Shown: positions 34,222-42,724 of the stretch, one piece after another
Position numbering within the stretch: the first letter of the stretch is position 1
Layout: every line of letters begins with the position of its first letter
Assembly: GCA_036489565.1 (NCBI GenBank)
Contig: DASXFN010000032.1
Location: 1 to 64,000, forward strand
Length of the DNA stretch: 64,000 nt
Source of the DNA: JAICKN01 sp036489565
Lineage (GTDB): Bacteria > Acidobacteriota > Terriglobia > Terriglobales > Acidobacteriaceae
Direction: 5' to 3'
Program-made: the position numbers and the translations under genes
Notes under the pieces: model-generated
What the model was told of the DNA's origin: nothing
What the model saw: the letters and a program-made list of their open reading frames with translations, nothing else
Databases searched by the model: none

Positions 34222-35673
34222 ATGCCCCCTTTTAACTTCTGCGGTCCCAGCTACACCGCCCAGTCTCCCATCATTGATGACGAGTTGGCGATGAACTGTT
34301 TTTGCGAAGCCTCGGAATCGAAGGGCGCGGCCACGCCGATGGCCCTGCTTCGCACTCCCGGGCGCAAGAAATTTGTGACTCTTTCCGAAGGTAAAGTTCC
34401 CGGCAGCTACGAAGTTAATGGCCGTGTATTTTTCGCGGGCGCGAACCTCTGGGAAGTGAACGCCTCAGGCTTGAAGACCAATCGCGGATCGCTGGGAGCG
34501 GCCCCCACTACGCCGACCATGCTGACCTCGAATGAGACCCAGCTTGTCGTTCTCAATAACGGCAACCTGTTTGTGCTCACGCTTTCGACCAATGTCTTTG
34601 TGGCCGTGGACATGGGGCAGTTCAATGGCCCGGTATCACAGATTGGCTTCAATTCCGGCTACATCGTGGCCACGATTCAAAACTCGCATACCTTTCAAGT
34701 TTCCGCCCTCGAAGATGCGACGACATGGAGCGGTCTGGACATTGCCACGCTCTCTTACGCCCCGGACAACATCATGTCCATGATCTGCGATCACAATGAA
34801 ACCTGGCTATGGTCAGGGAAGAAAGCCTTCGGCTACTACGTGAGTCAAGGCTTGACCTTCCCGCCGCTGATTCCCATTCAAGGGGCATTGATGGAGAACG
34901 GCGCCGGCGCGACCTACGCCACCGTGCAGGCCGACAACTCAGTCTTCTGGCTCGATCAGGATGAACGCGGGTATATGGTGGCGCGAAGATTGAACGGCTA
35001 TAACGGCGACCGCATCTCCACACATGCGGTGGAACTGGCGTGGCAGCAGTTCAAGACCGCCTCGGATGCCGTGGGGTGGACATATCAGGAGCGCGGCCAT
35101 ACCTTCTGGGTGCTCTACTTCCCTACCGCCAATGCGACCTGGTGCTACGACATCTCGCAAAACCTCTGGCACCAGCGGGGATTCTGGGTGGAAGCCAATG
35201 GAAGTTATATCGCGGACCGCGCTATGTGCCACGTCTTTGCCTTCGGAAAACATCTGGTGGGCGATTGGGCCTCTGGCAACGTGTACGAACTGAGCGCGAA
35301 CTTCTATGACGACGACGGCGCCATCATCCGGGGAAATCGCCGAAGCCCGACCGTGGACGAGGAAAATAAATGGATTTATTACGACCAGATTGAATTCGTG
35401 ATGGAGACCGGACTTGCGCCGAGTGTTCCGCTCTTCGACGGCGACGACAATCCCCGCCCGCCGCAACTGATGTTGCGCTGGTCGAGTGACGGCGGAAAAA
35501 CCTGGTCGAACACTTATTACCTGAGCGTGGGATTTCAGGGCGAGTACAACAAGCGGGTCATTAAGCGGATGCTGGGCCGCGCGCGGAAAAGATTGTGGGA
35601 CGTGAGCTGGACTGATCCTTACCCGTATGCCTTCAATGATGCGTTCGTGAAGGGCGAGGCGGCGATCCAGTGA
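34222..35673 (+). CDS. Packaged-DNA stabilisation protein (P22 gp10-like)
   Basis: 483 residues, close to P22 gp10 (472). Repeated beta-propeller-like strands with WSGLD, FWLDQDERGY, TFWVLYFP, and a C-terminal LMLRWSSDGGKTWSNTYYL strand typical of this family. Gp10 hexamers follow gp4 in plugging the portal. Complete and well placed. Confidence 0.85.
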   Translation: MPPFNFCGPSYTAQSPIIDDELAMNCFCEASESKGAATPMALLRTPGRKKFVTLSEGKVPGSYEVNGRVFFAGANLWEVNASGLKTNRGSLGAAPTTPTMLTSNETQLVVLNNGNLFVLTLSTNVFVAVDMGQFNGPVSQIGFNSGYIVATIQNSHTFQVSALEDATTWSGLDIATLSYAPDNIMSMICDHNETWLWSGKKAFGYYVSQGLTFPPLIPIQGALMENGAGATYATVQADNSVFWLDQDERGYMVARRLNGYNGDRISTHAVELAWQQFKTASDAVGWTYQERGHTFWVLYFPTANATWCYDISQNLWHQRGFWVEANGSYIADRAMCHVFAFGKHLVGDWASGNVYELSANFYDDDGAIIRGNRRSPTVDEENKWIYYDQIEFVMETGLAPSVPLFDGDDNPRPPQLMLRWSSDGGKTWSNTYYLSVGFQGEYNKRVIKRMLGRARKRLWDVSWTDPYPYAFNDAFVKGEAAIQ

Positions 35674-35856
35674 TTAAATTTCAGCGGCCTCAGTTACATC
35701 CCGGCGAAGTTCCACCATCTTTCCCCCATTGGAACAATTAGCTGGCCAGCCTTCTCCATGTGCAGCAACTACTCGTGATTTGGTTACTTGAATGATTGTG
35801 AGCGCTTGTCCGCATTCCGCGCAATGGGGCATCGGTAAATCAAGATAGATTTTCAT
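35674..35856 (-). CDS. Small antisense zinc-binding protein
   Basis: 60 residues from ATG 35856; the stop abuts the gp10-like stop. MPHCAECG and a later cysteine suggest a partial zinc knuckle. It fills the entire gap between gp10-like and needle genes on the opposite strand. Evidence is moderate. Confidence 0.5.
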   Translation of the reverse strand: MKIYLDLPMPHCAECGQALTIIQVTKSRVVAAHGEGWPANCSNGGKMVELRRDVTEAAEI

Positions 35857-35871
35857 GTTTTCTATTTTCGC

Positions 35872-37119
35872 ATGACCAGTCAAACTATGCTCTTTCCGCC
35901 GCCCACGCGCTCCAATGCCGTGGACGATAAAGGCTTTCTCGCTATTCCGCTCCGGCAGTGGCTTTTCACCCTGCAAAATCTTTTACCGCTGGTAGAAGTG
36001 GACACCAGCAGCGGAGATCAGAGCTTCGCATTGCCGCCGGCCGGACTGAATTCCGCTACCGGGCAATCGAATCAGAACCAAGAAATTGTTTACGTCAAGA
36101 TTTCCGCCGATGCGAACACCGCGACCATTACCGGAGCGGAAACCGGAGCGATGCTACTCACTAAGCAGTGGGACTCTGCGCGCTTCAAATCGGATGGCAC
36201 AAATTGGTTGAATTCCGGCGTAGGTAGCTCCGCTGGTCCCGGCTCGGCGAGTTTCGCTTTACTGACTTCTGGAGAAAATGACAGCGCAACTATGGTGGTG
36301 GGGACTGGCGCGTCTCTCTCCGCTGTAGATGATGGGGTGATTGATGCGACTGAAATCAACGGAATAAAAATTACCGGCACACCTTCTCTCGGAAAGATTC
36401 CCATTGGGCAGGGCGGGGATACTGCGGTGTTTGCCGATCCGCTGGTTCAAGGACTCTTTCCCCCAGACACAAACGCGGATACAGGCAACGGCGGCGCTCC
36501 CATCAATCCCGTGCTCATGGGGGCGCGCAATACTGCCGATGCGAAATTAAAAGACGTTGCCTGCGACGCGGACGGCAATATTGGCGTCAACGTCCAATCG
36601 AGCACGCTGGCCACGGGCGCGGCCACGGCGGCCAACCAAACCACGGAGATTGCAGGCTTGGCGGCGATCCTTGCCGCGCTTGGAGCAACACTCGATGTGG
36701 ATGTCACCGCTTCAGTGCTGCCGACAAATGCAGCGCAGGAAACAGGCGGCAATCTGGCGGCAATCAAGGCGGACACAGACACTCTTGCTGGAGCGGTATC
36801 AGGCGGAAAAATTAATGTGACTGGCTTAGTTTCTACAAAGACTGCCCTGACTCCATCTTCCCCCTCGGCGGCGACAGTTGGAACGTCTTCAGGCTCGGCG
36901 GTCGCTGCAGACGCTGACAGGACAGGTTTAGTTTTAATCAATACCAGCAACGCAATAATTTCTCTCGGGCTTGGTGCTGCGGCGGTTCTAAATTCAGGTA
37001 TCACGCTAAATCCTAATGGCGGAACTTTTGTAATGGATGAATTCACCTTCACGACGGCTCAGGTGTTTGCGATTGCTGCGGCAGCATCCTCTAATCTAGC
37101 CATCCAGGAATTTGCGTGA
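35872..37119 (+). CDS. Tail needle/fibre-like protein
   Basis: 415 residues, Ala/Thr/Gly/Ser-rich with repeated short beta and helical segments; occupies the gp26 needle place after gp10. The N-terminus (about 1-60) is distinct and could dock to the tail hub, the C-terminal part resembles fibre shafts. No signal peptide and only one cysteine, unlike the exported fibres. Function by position. Confidence 0.6.
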   Translation: MTSQTMLFPPPTRSNAVDDKGFLAIPLRQWLFTLQNLLPLVEVDTSSGDQSFALPPAGLNSATGQSNQNQEIVYVKISADANTATITGAETGAMLLTKQWDSARFKSDGTNWLNSGVGSSAGPGSASFALLTSGENDSATMVVGTGASLSAVDDGVIDATEINGIKITGTPSLGKIPIGQGGDTAVFADPLVQGLFPPDTNADTGNGGAPINPVLMGARNTADAKLKDVACDADGNIGVNVQSSTLATGAATAANQTTEIAGLAAILAALGATLDVDVTASVLPTNAAQETGGNLAAIKADTDTLAGAVSGGKINVTGLVSTKTALTPSSPSAATVGTSSGSAVAADADRTGLVLINTSNAIISLGLGAAAVLNSGITLNPNGGTFVMDEFTFTTAQVFAIAAAASSNLAIQEFA

Positions 37120-37481
37120 TAAACAACCCAATTCCGTACACCACTGGAATCTGGACTCCCATTCCTACTGGATTCACTACAGTGGGAACTTGGACTTTCG
37201 CAGGTCAGTACACGAAAATTGGCGGGCTCGTATTATTTGAGTTGACTATCACGGGAGATGGCGTTCCAGGGAGTACGATTTCAGCAACAGGCGGCGGAGG
37301 CACGTTTTGCTCTCTACCCTTCACTTCCAATTTTGATTCAGTCGCCGTCATGGGTGACAACAATAACGAACTATCTAATTCACTCCAAATACACTTAGGC
37401 AACTGCTTTTTTCCTACCTTCACGGAGACTAGAGCGGCAGGAATTATTTATGGGTCGGGATTTTATAGGACAGATAGTTAA
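37116..37481 (+). CDS. Fibre-tip-like protein
   Basis: 121 residues from GTG 37116, 4-nt overlap. The motif WTPIPTGFTTVGTWTFAG-YTKIGGLVLFELTI resembles beta-sandwich tips of phage fibres. It may be the distal receptor-binding unit of the preceding protein. Confidence 0.6.
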   Translation: MINNPIPYTTGIWTPIPTGFTTVGTWTFAGQYTKIGGLVLFELTITGDGVPGSTISATGGGGTFCSLPFTSNFDSVAVMGDNNNELSNSLQIHLGNCFFPTFTETRAAGIIYGSGFYRTDS

Positions 37482-37530
37482 TGCCCGGTCGCTGCTAAAA
37501 CCGCTTCGGCAGCCGCGAACCAAAAGCTAA

Positions 37531-38004
37531 ATGGAAGACGGATTAATCGTGTACCGCACCCGTGATGCGAAGCTGGTTTATAAACTGGCCAGCGACCCGA
37601 AGATTTTCCCTTTCATCGCCGACGACTTCTTTTCGCGGCCCGATGAATGGAGCGTGCCCGACCTCAACAATGAGCATCTGCGCTGCTTCGCGGTTTCTGA
37701 CGATGACGGGCCGTGCGGTTTCGGCATCTTCGTGGCGGAAAACAATGTTCACTGGAAAGCCCACATCGCTTTTTTGCCGAGAGCGTATGGCGACAAAGCG
37801 GCTGCGAGTTTCAAGGAAATGCTGGAACGTATGTGGAAAGAAACCACTGCTCGGCGTATCACCGGAGAGATTGCGCAGGAAAACCGCAGGGCCATCAAGT
37901 TCGCGGTGCGCGCGGGATTTGAGCAGTACGGCGTCAATCAGAAAAGCACCCTGCGCGGCGGCATCCTGCGAGATCAGGTCTGTCTAGGAATTTCCAAACC
38001 GTAA
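37531..38004 (+). CDS. GNAT-fold protein (P22 gp14-like, DUF2824-type)
   Basis: 157 residues, near P22 gp14 (159). The GNAT pattern is visible: beta strands, then GDKAAASFKEMLERMW, and ENRRAIKFAVRAGFEQYG, where N-R-R-A-x-K-x-x-x-x-x-G-F is the acetyl-CoA-fold signature. Gp14-like proteins are needed for P22 head maturation or DNA ejection; whether they acetylate anything is unclear. Confidence 0.8.
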   Translation: MEDGLIVYRTRDAKLVYKLASDPKIFPFIADDFFSRPDEWSVPDLNNEHLRCFAVSDDDGPCGFGIFVAENNVHWKAHIAFLPRAYGDKAAASFKEMLERMWKETTARRITGEIAQENRRAIKFAVRAGFEQYGVNQKSTLRGGILRDQVCLGISKP

Positions 38005-38022
38005 TCATTTCAGGAAAAACTT

Positions 38023-38754
38023 ATGAGCATCGTTAGTTCACTGGTGGGGGGAATTCTCGGCGCGAATGCGTCGAACAATGCGGCCAATGCGGAAGAAAAA
38101 GGCGCGCAGCAGGCGCAAGCTATCTCGCAGCAGAACCAGACCAACGCCAACCAGAACCAGCAGAATGTTCTCGCCACCACCACGGCGGCGGAGCAGCCTT
38201 ACCAGACGCTCGGCTCGACCTCCGCGAACTCGCTGAATAACCTGCTGCAACAGGGCTTCCAGGCGCCCACGCTTCAGCAAGCCGAAAGCACGCCGGGTTA
38301 CCAGTTCCAGTTGCAGCAAGGGACGCAGGCGATTGACCAGAACGCGGCGGCGAATGGAACGCTGCTTACCGGCAACACGGGAACGGCCTTGCAGAATTAT
38401 GGGCAGAACCTCGCCCAGACCGCATACCAGAACACCTATAACGATGCGCTGAACACGTATATGAGTAATTACAACACCTTGCAAGGTGGAGTGAACAGCG
38501 GCCTCACCTCAACCGGGCAAGTAGCGCAGGCAGGGCAGGCGGCGGCGAACAATATTTCAAATACCGATTTGAACGCAGCAAACCAGCAAGGCGCACAGGT
38601 CAACAATGCGGCGGCGGCAAGAGCCTCTGGTTATCTGAATTCGGCGGCGGCTTACGGAAACATGCTCGGGGCCGCGAGTAACGGCTTCGGCAATCTCGAC
38701 ACGACCGGCGGTTCTTCCGCGCTAGAGCAGTTGGGGAACTTCGCCTTCGCCTAG
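38023..38754 (+). CDS. DNA ejection-type protein (P22 gp7-like)
   Basis: 243 residues, almost entirely Ala, Gln, Asn, Gly, Thr and Ser, no cysteine. The N-terminus VSSLVGGILGANASNNAANA, amphipathic, is typical of this family. P22 gp7 (229 residues) is expelled with DNA to form the trans-envelope channel. Position and length agree. Confidence 0.75.
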   Translation: MSIVSSLVGGILGANASNNAANAEEKGAQQAQAISQQNQTNANQNQQNVLATTTAAEQPYQTLGSTSANSLNNLLQQGFQAPTLQQAESTPGYQFQLQQGTQAIDQNAAANGTLLTGNTGTALQNYGQNLAQTAYQNTYNDALNTYMSNYNTLQGGVNSGLTSTGQVAQAGQAAANNISNTDLNAANQQGAQVNNAAAARASGYLNSAAAYGNMLGAASNGFGNLDTTGGSSALEQLGNFAFA

Positions 38755-38767
38755 AAAGGACACTTTT

Positions 38768-40471
38768 ATGGGCGCATTACCCGGACTCACTTCATTAGCG
38801 AACGCACCAAATGGGCTTCAGATCGCGCAAGCGCCACAGAACGCGCTGGCGGAGTATGCGCGTGTCGCACAACTGAAGGCGCAAACGGCGGAAGAGCAGC
38901 AACAGACGGCGGGCCTTCAACAAGCGCAGCAGCTTCAACAGCGCCAGATGAACGACCAAGACGCATTCACTAAAACTATCTCGCAATTTGATCCCGCAAA
39001 AAACACCATCGCCGATATTCCCAAGATGGTGACCGCGAATGGAGGTTCGGGAGAGGCTGCAATAAAAGCACAGCAGGGACTCGTCACCCAAAAGCAAAAT
39101 CTTCTAAAACTTTCCGACGATCAGTTTGCGCAACAGCAGAAACAGGCGGATTTGATTCAAGGCGTGCATGATGAAGTTTCGCAAGCGCCCGCCGATCGGA
39201 AGAATGCTACGTACCAGGCAGGATTGCAGCGCCTGGCTGGGTCGGGCGTGGATGTTTCCAAGGAACCGCCCGACTATCCCGGCGACGATGTCTTCGCGCA
39301 GCACTTAGCCCCCATCCAGTTGCACTCCGCCATCGTGAACGATGCCGCGAAGCAGCGCGATGCGGATCAGAATGCAGCTAAGGCGCGACAAGAAAACGCT
39401 GTCGCTGCGCATCAGGAAATTATCAACAAGCTCTCCCAGAATTCAAAGCCGGGAGACTTCGACTCCCAGATTGATTCGCTTTTACCGCCCAAGAATCCGC
39501 AAACCGCTGGGCCGAACAACTTCACGAAGGTTCAAGTGAATGCAGCGCTTAATCGGGGAGATGTGCCGGGAGCGCAGAAATTCATTGACCAGGCATATCA
39601 GAGTCAACTCGAACTCAATAAAGGAATCGCCCTGGCCACGAACCCGCAGGTGCAGCAAGGCAAGATCGCAGTAGCGGCGGCGGAGGGCGCGGCGCGGCAG
39701 AATGCCATCAATAACCCGCCAGTTCCGGGAAACCCCAATCTCTCAGGTGATGCCTACATCCAAACCTTACCGCCTGCTTTGCGTGACACAGTACAGGCAA
39801 TCGGCACCGGACACATGGCGCTTAATCGGCTCGACTATTTACTTTCGCGGAATCCAACCATTCTCGATGCGGTCACGCGGGCGTACCCGGACTTCGATTC
39901 TTCAAAAGCACAGTCTTACGTCAACACTTACAAAGATTTCACCTCCGGGCCGACCAGTAAAGCCCTCAACTCCGGCGGCACAGGGCTCGGTCATCTCAAG
40001 GAACTGCTAGACCTCAATACCGTAGCCAGCCACATTCCCAACACGCCCGCATGGACGGCATACCAGAACAAAGCTGCCACAGTTTCCGCGGAACTCGCGA
40101 AGTTTTACGGCGATCCCACAATTCCCGCGATTGATGCGATCAAAGACACGCTGACCAGCACGCTACCCGGAAATCGCGAGGCCGCCATCCGCACCCAAGC
40201 GCAATCCATGGGCGACAAACTGGATGCTTACGAGCAGCAATGGCAGAATGCCGCGCCCAGCAAAGAATACCAGGCACCACTGCCGGGAATCTCCGCGAAA
40301 GCCCGGCAATCAAGGGCGGAACTCGACCCGGCTTATGCGGCGCGAGTGAATCAGCAGAATGGTGGAGCGGCTGCCGCGCACCAGGTTGGCGATGTCATCA
40401 CGCAAAACGGCCATCGCTACCGCGCCACGAAAGTGCAAAACGGAAAAGTTCTCGCCGCCGATCCCCTCTAA
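38768..40471 (+). CDS. DNA ejection-type protein (P22 gp20-like position)
   Basis: 567 residues, helical, Gln/Ala-rich N-terminus and no cysteine. Second of three consecutive large internal virion proteins. In P22 gp20 (471) follows gp7 and enters the host with the DNA. No enzymatic motif seen. Confidence 0.7.
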   Translation: MGALPGLTSLANAPNGLQIAQAPQNALAEYARVAQLKAQTAEEQQQTAGLQQAQQLQQRQMNDQDAFTKTISQFDPAKNTIADIPKMVTANGGSGEAAIKAQQGLVTQKQNLLKLSDDQFAQQQKQADLIQGVHDEVSQAPADRKNATYQAGLQRLAGSGVDVSKEPPDYPGDDVFAQHLAPIQLHSAIVNDAAKQRDADQNAAKARQENAVAAHQEIINKLSQNSKPGDFDSQIDSLLPPKNPQTAGPNNFTKVQVNAALNRGDVPGAQKFIDQAYQSQLELNKGIALATNPQVQQGKIAVAAAEGAARQNAINNPPVPGNPNLSGDAYIQTLPPALRDTVQAIGTGHMALNRLDYLLSRNPTILDAVTRAYPDFDSSKAQSYVNTYKDFTSGPTSKALNSGGTGLGHLKELLDLNTVASHIPNTPAWTAYQNKAATVSAELAKFYGDPTIPAIDAIKDTLTSTLPGNREAAIRTQAQSMGDKLDAYEQQWQNAAPSKEYQAPLPGISAKARQSRAELDPAYAARVNQQNGGAAAAHQVGDVITQNGHRYRATKVQNGKVLAADPL

Positions 40472-42367
40472 ATGGCAACACCCGCATTCAATCCGAATTC
40501 TGATTATCAGGCCGCCGCGCCTCCAGCGTTTGATCCCGGCGCGAGCTATCAGAAAGTTCCGCCCGCGCAAGCCGCCGCGCAGTCGGGAATCCTCGACCGG
40601 GAAATTCCCCTCGACTCCTACGCGCACGCGACCGAGCAAGGCTTGCAAAATATTGGACGCGGAGTTAAACAGGCCGTGCAAGGCGCATGGGATGCAGGTA
40701 AACCTCCGCAGACAAAAGGCGAAGCGGCCATTTTTGCCATCGGTGGGCCGCCAGCGCTGGCGTCTTACCGCATGTTGCACGGGGTTGCGCAGACCGCCGA
40801 ACAAGCAACGGAAGTACCCGGCGCGATTCACGACATCAACCAATCCGCGGATCCTACGGGAACTTATCTCGGCGTTGCCGGACGGACGGCGGGAGAGGGC
40901 GCGGGGCAAGCTCTTACAGCCTTGGGAACCGAAGGCGCGGCGAGAGTGGCTCCGGAAATTCCTGCCGCTGCCGAAGCGATAAAAGACGCGGCCAGAACTG
41001 CTGTCAATAAAACTGCCGGAGCGGTAAGGACGGTTGATCCTGACGTCGTGGGAATTATTTCGCCCCGCGCTGCGCACAGTTTGAAAGTCGCGCAACGGGC
41101 CGCCAAAGTTGCCGAGAAATATACTGCTCCCGTTGCCGAAACTGCCGCTGCGCCGGAAGCTGCCGCCGCTGAAGATTTCCGCGAACCCGGCACTTCACCA
41201 CAAACCGAATCGGCAGCAAGTGCGGCGGAACAGGAAACCCCAACCGAGCCACCCGCAAAATTAGGGTCAGAACTTTCCACTGCAAAATCTACCGGAGCGA
41301 AACCTCAATCACAAACCGGGGAAGCGCTGAGTACGATTAAACCGCGCACCATTGAAATTGATCCCGCGACCGGAAAACCGGAATTCTCAGATGTGATTGC
41401 GGCAAAACAAGCGCCCGCGCCCGATACTTCCCCCGCCGCCATCCAGCAAAAGCTAAACGACGCGCTGGGCGGAAAACCGTTACAGCCGAATGTTCCACTC
41501 AAGAACCAAATTCCCGCGAAAGGCGCGACAGCAGCCACTTCCCTGCCGGAAGGTTTCACTTCGGTAAAGTCTTCCGCGATGCAAGGCTACAAGTACGATC
41601 CCGAAACTGAGCATTTTGAAATCATCACACCGGAAGGCTCCCGCTATGGCCGCATGGGAATTACTCCGGACCAGGTGGCAGCCTTTGAAGGGGCCAACTC
41701 GAAAGGCCGAGCGTGGCAAATTCTGAAAGATTCGCCGGGAGTCATCAACACGAAAAATGGTGCTCCCCGCGCCGTGCGCGTAGCTTCGCAGTCCGCGACT
41801 CCCGATGATGTTGCTCCCGGAGCAGAACAAGCCGTGCCGGCGCCAGCGAAACAAACTCCGCAAGCCCAGCCAGTCGCGCAAACAAAAGCAGCGCCGCAAG
41901 CTGCGGAGGCACCGGAAGGCGATCTGACCGACATCCTGCAAAAGTCTTTAGAGGACGCTCAAGCGCGGAAGCAAACCACGCGCACCGATCTCGGCCAACT
42001 GACCACGCAGAACGGAAAAGCAACAGTAGTTCCGCCGAAAAGCGCGCTGGATGCGGCTATACCGAAAGGCGGAGTCTCCACTACCGCAGCTCCCGCTGAT
42101 CTCACGAAGCGCTGGGGCGTGGATGAGAAATCCATCGTGGATACCGACTCTAATTTGCGCGGCATGAATGCCCAGCAATCGCAGGACTACATCAATAAAC
42201 TCGCGGAGTCTTACAAGAAGGGCCGACCGGTTGAACCAGTGATGGAGACGCGCGACGCGAATAACAACATCATTTCCGTGGATGGAAGACACCGAGCGAT
42301 CGCGGCGCAAAAAGCAGGGATTCAAAGAATTCCAGTTATTGTCCGGCGGCTTGGGAGTGTGCAGTGA
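40472..42367 (+). CDS. Internal virion protein with C-terminal ParB-like domain (gp16 position)
   Basis: 631 residues, cysteine-free, low-complexity Ala/Pro-rich over the first 500. Residues of about 545-631 form a ParB/Srx-type fold with the signature DGRHRAIAAQKAG, preceded by the usual EPVMETRD strand. ParB-like domains bind or hydrolyse CTP, and some cut DNA. P22 gp16 instead has a cell-wall hydrolase-like region, so this phage may inject a nucleotide- or DNA-acting domain into the new host. Confidence 0.75.
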   Translation: MATPAFNPNSDYQAAAPPAFDPGASYQKVPPAQAAAQSGILDREIPLDSYAHATEQGLQNIGRGVKQAVQGAWDAGKPPQTKGEAAIFAIGGPPALASYRMLHGVAQTAEQATEVPGAIHDINQSADPTGTYLGVAGRTAGEGAGQALTALGTEGAARVAPEIPAAAEAIKDAARTAVNKTAGAVRTVDPDVVGIISPRAAHSLKVAQRAAKVAEKYTAPVAETAAAPEAAAAEDFREPGTSPQTESAASAAEQETPTEPPAKLGSELSTAKSTGAKPQSQTGEALSTIKPRTIEIDPATGKPEFSDVIAAKQAPAPDTSPAAIQQKLNDALGGKPLQPNVPLKNQIPAKGATAATSLPEGFTSVKSSAMQGYKYDPETEHFEIITPEGSRYGRMGITPDQVAAFEGANSKGRAWQILKDSPGVINTKNGAPRAVRVASQSATPDDVAPGAEQAVPAPAKQTPQAQPVAQTKAAPQAAEAPEGDLTDILQKSLEDAQARKQTTRTDLGQLTTQNGKATVVPPKSALDAAIPKGGVSTTAAPADLTKRWGVDEKSIVDTDSNLRGMNAQQSQDYINKLAESYKKGRPVEPVMETRDANNNIISVDGRHRAIAAQKAGIQRIPVIVRRLGSVQ

Positions 42368-42722
42368 CGATCTCTAACTGGTCGAACCTGCAGCGCTCGG
42401 CTTGCGGAAGAATCTTTTGCATAATAACAACAACATCAACATACGAGTGAATCACAATTTTCCCCGCGAACTTTCGGATTGCTAAAAACCGCGCTACTTC
42501 TTTTCCGTTGCCGAAGTTCCGGTCCGGGAATCCGGCGTCCATGAAGCTCAAATCGTGATCGAGAAAAACCAGATCGAATTGTTCCGCCGCGAGGATCTCG
42601 ATTGCTTGCGCCGCCGTCTTGGCGAAGCGCATTTGCGGCAGGCGTTCTCGAAACCAGTCGAGGCGCTCTTGGGTGTCATCAAGGACGAAGACGCGCCAGT
42701 GGGCTGGGACTTGAAAGGTCAT
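42336..42722 (-). CDS. Cyclic-phosphate-processing receiver-domain (cREC) protein
   Basis: 128 residues with the pattern of this family: VFVLDDTQERLDWF, TAAQAIEIL, FDLVFLDHDLS, GNGKEVARFLA and IVIHSY. It resembles a response-regulator receiver but lacks partner kinase or output; the family is predicted to act on cyclic phosphate ends of RNA. It overlaps the ejection gene by 32 nt and is divergent from the fibre gene by 2 nt, so it is a moron on the opposite strand. An RNA-repair or counter-nuclease role is inference. Confidence 0.8.
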   Translation of the reverse strand: MTFQVPAHWRVFVLDDTQERLDWFRERLPQMRFAKTAAQAIEILAAEQFDLVFLDHDLSFMDAGFPDRNFGNGKEVARFLAIRKFAGKIVIHSYVDVVVIMQKILPQAERCRFDQLEIVTAHSQAAGQ

Positions 42723-42724
42723 GT

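Noticed and set aside
40310..41095. 261-codon minus-strand frame opposite the ejection genes
   Set aside because: Rich in Arg and lacking domain features; explained as a shadow of GC-rich plus-strand coding.
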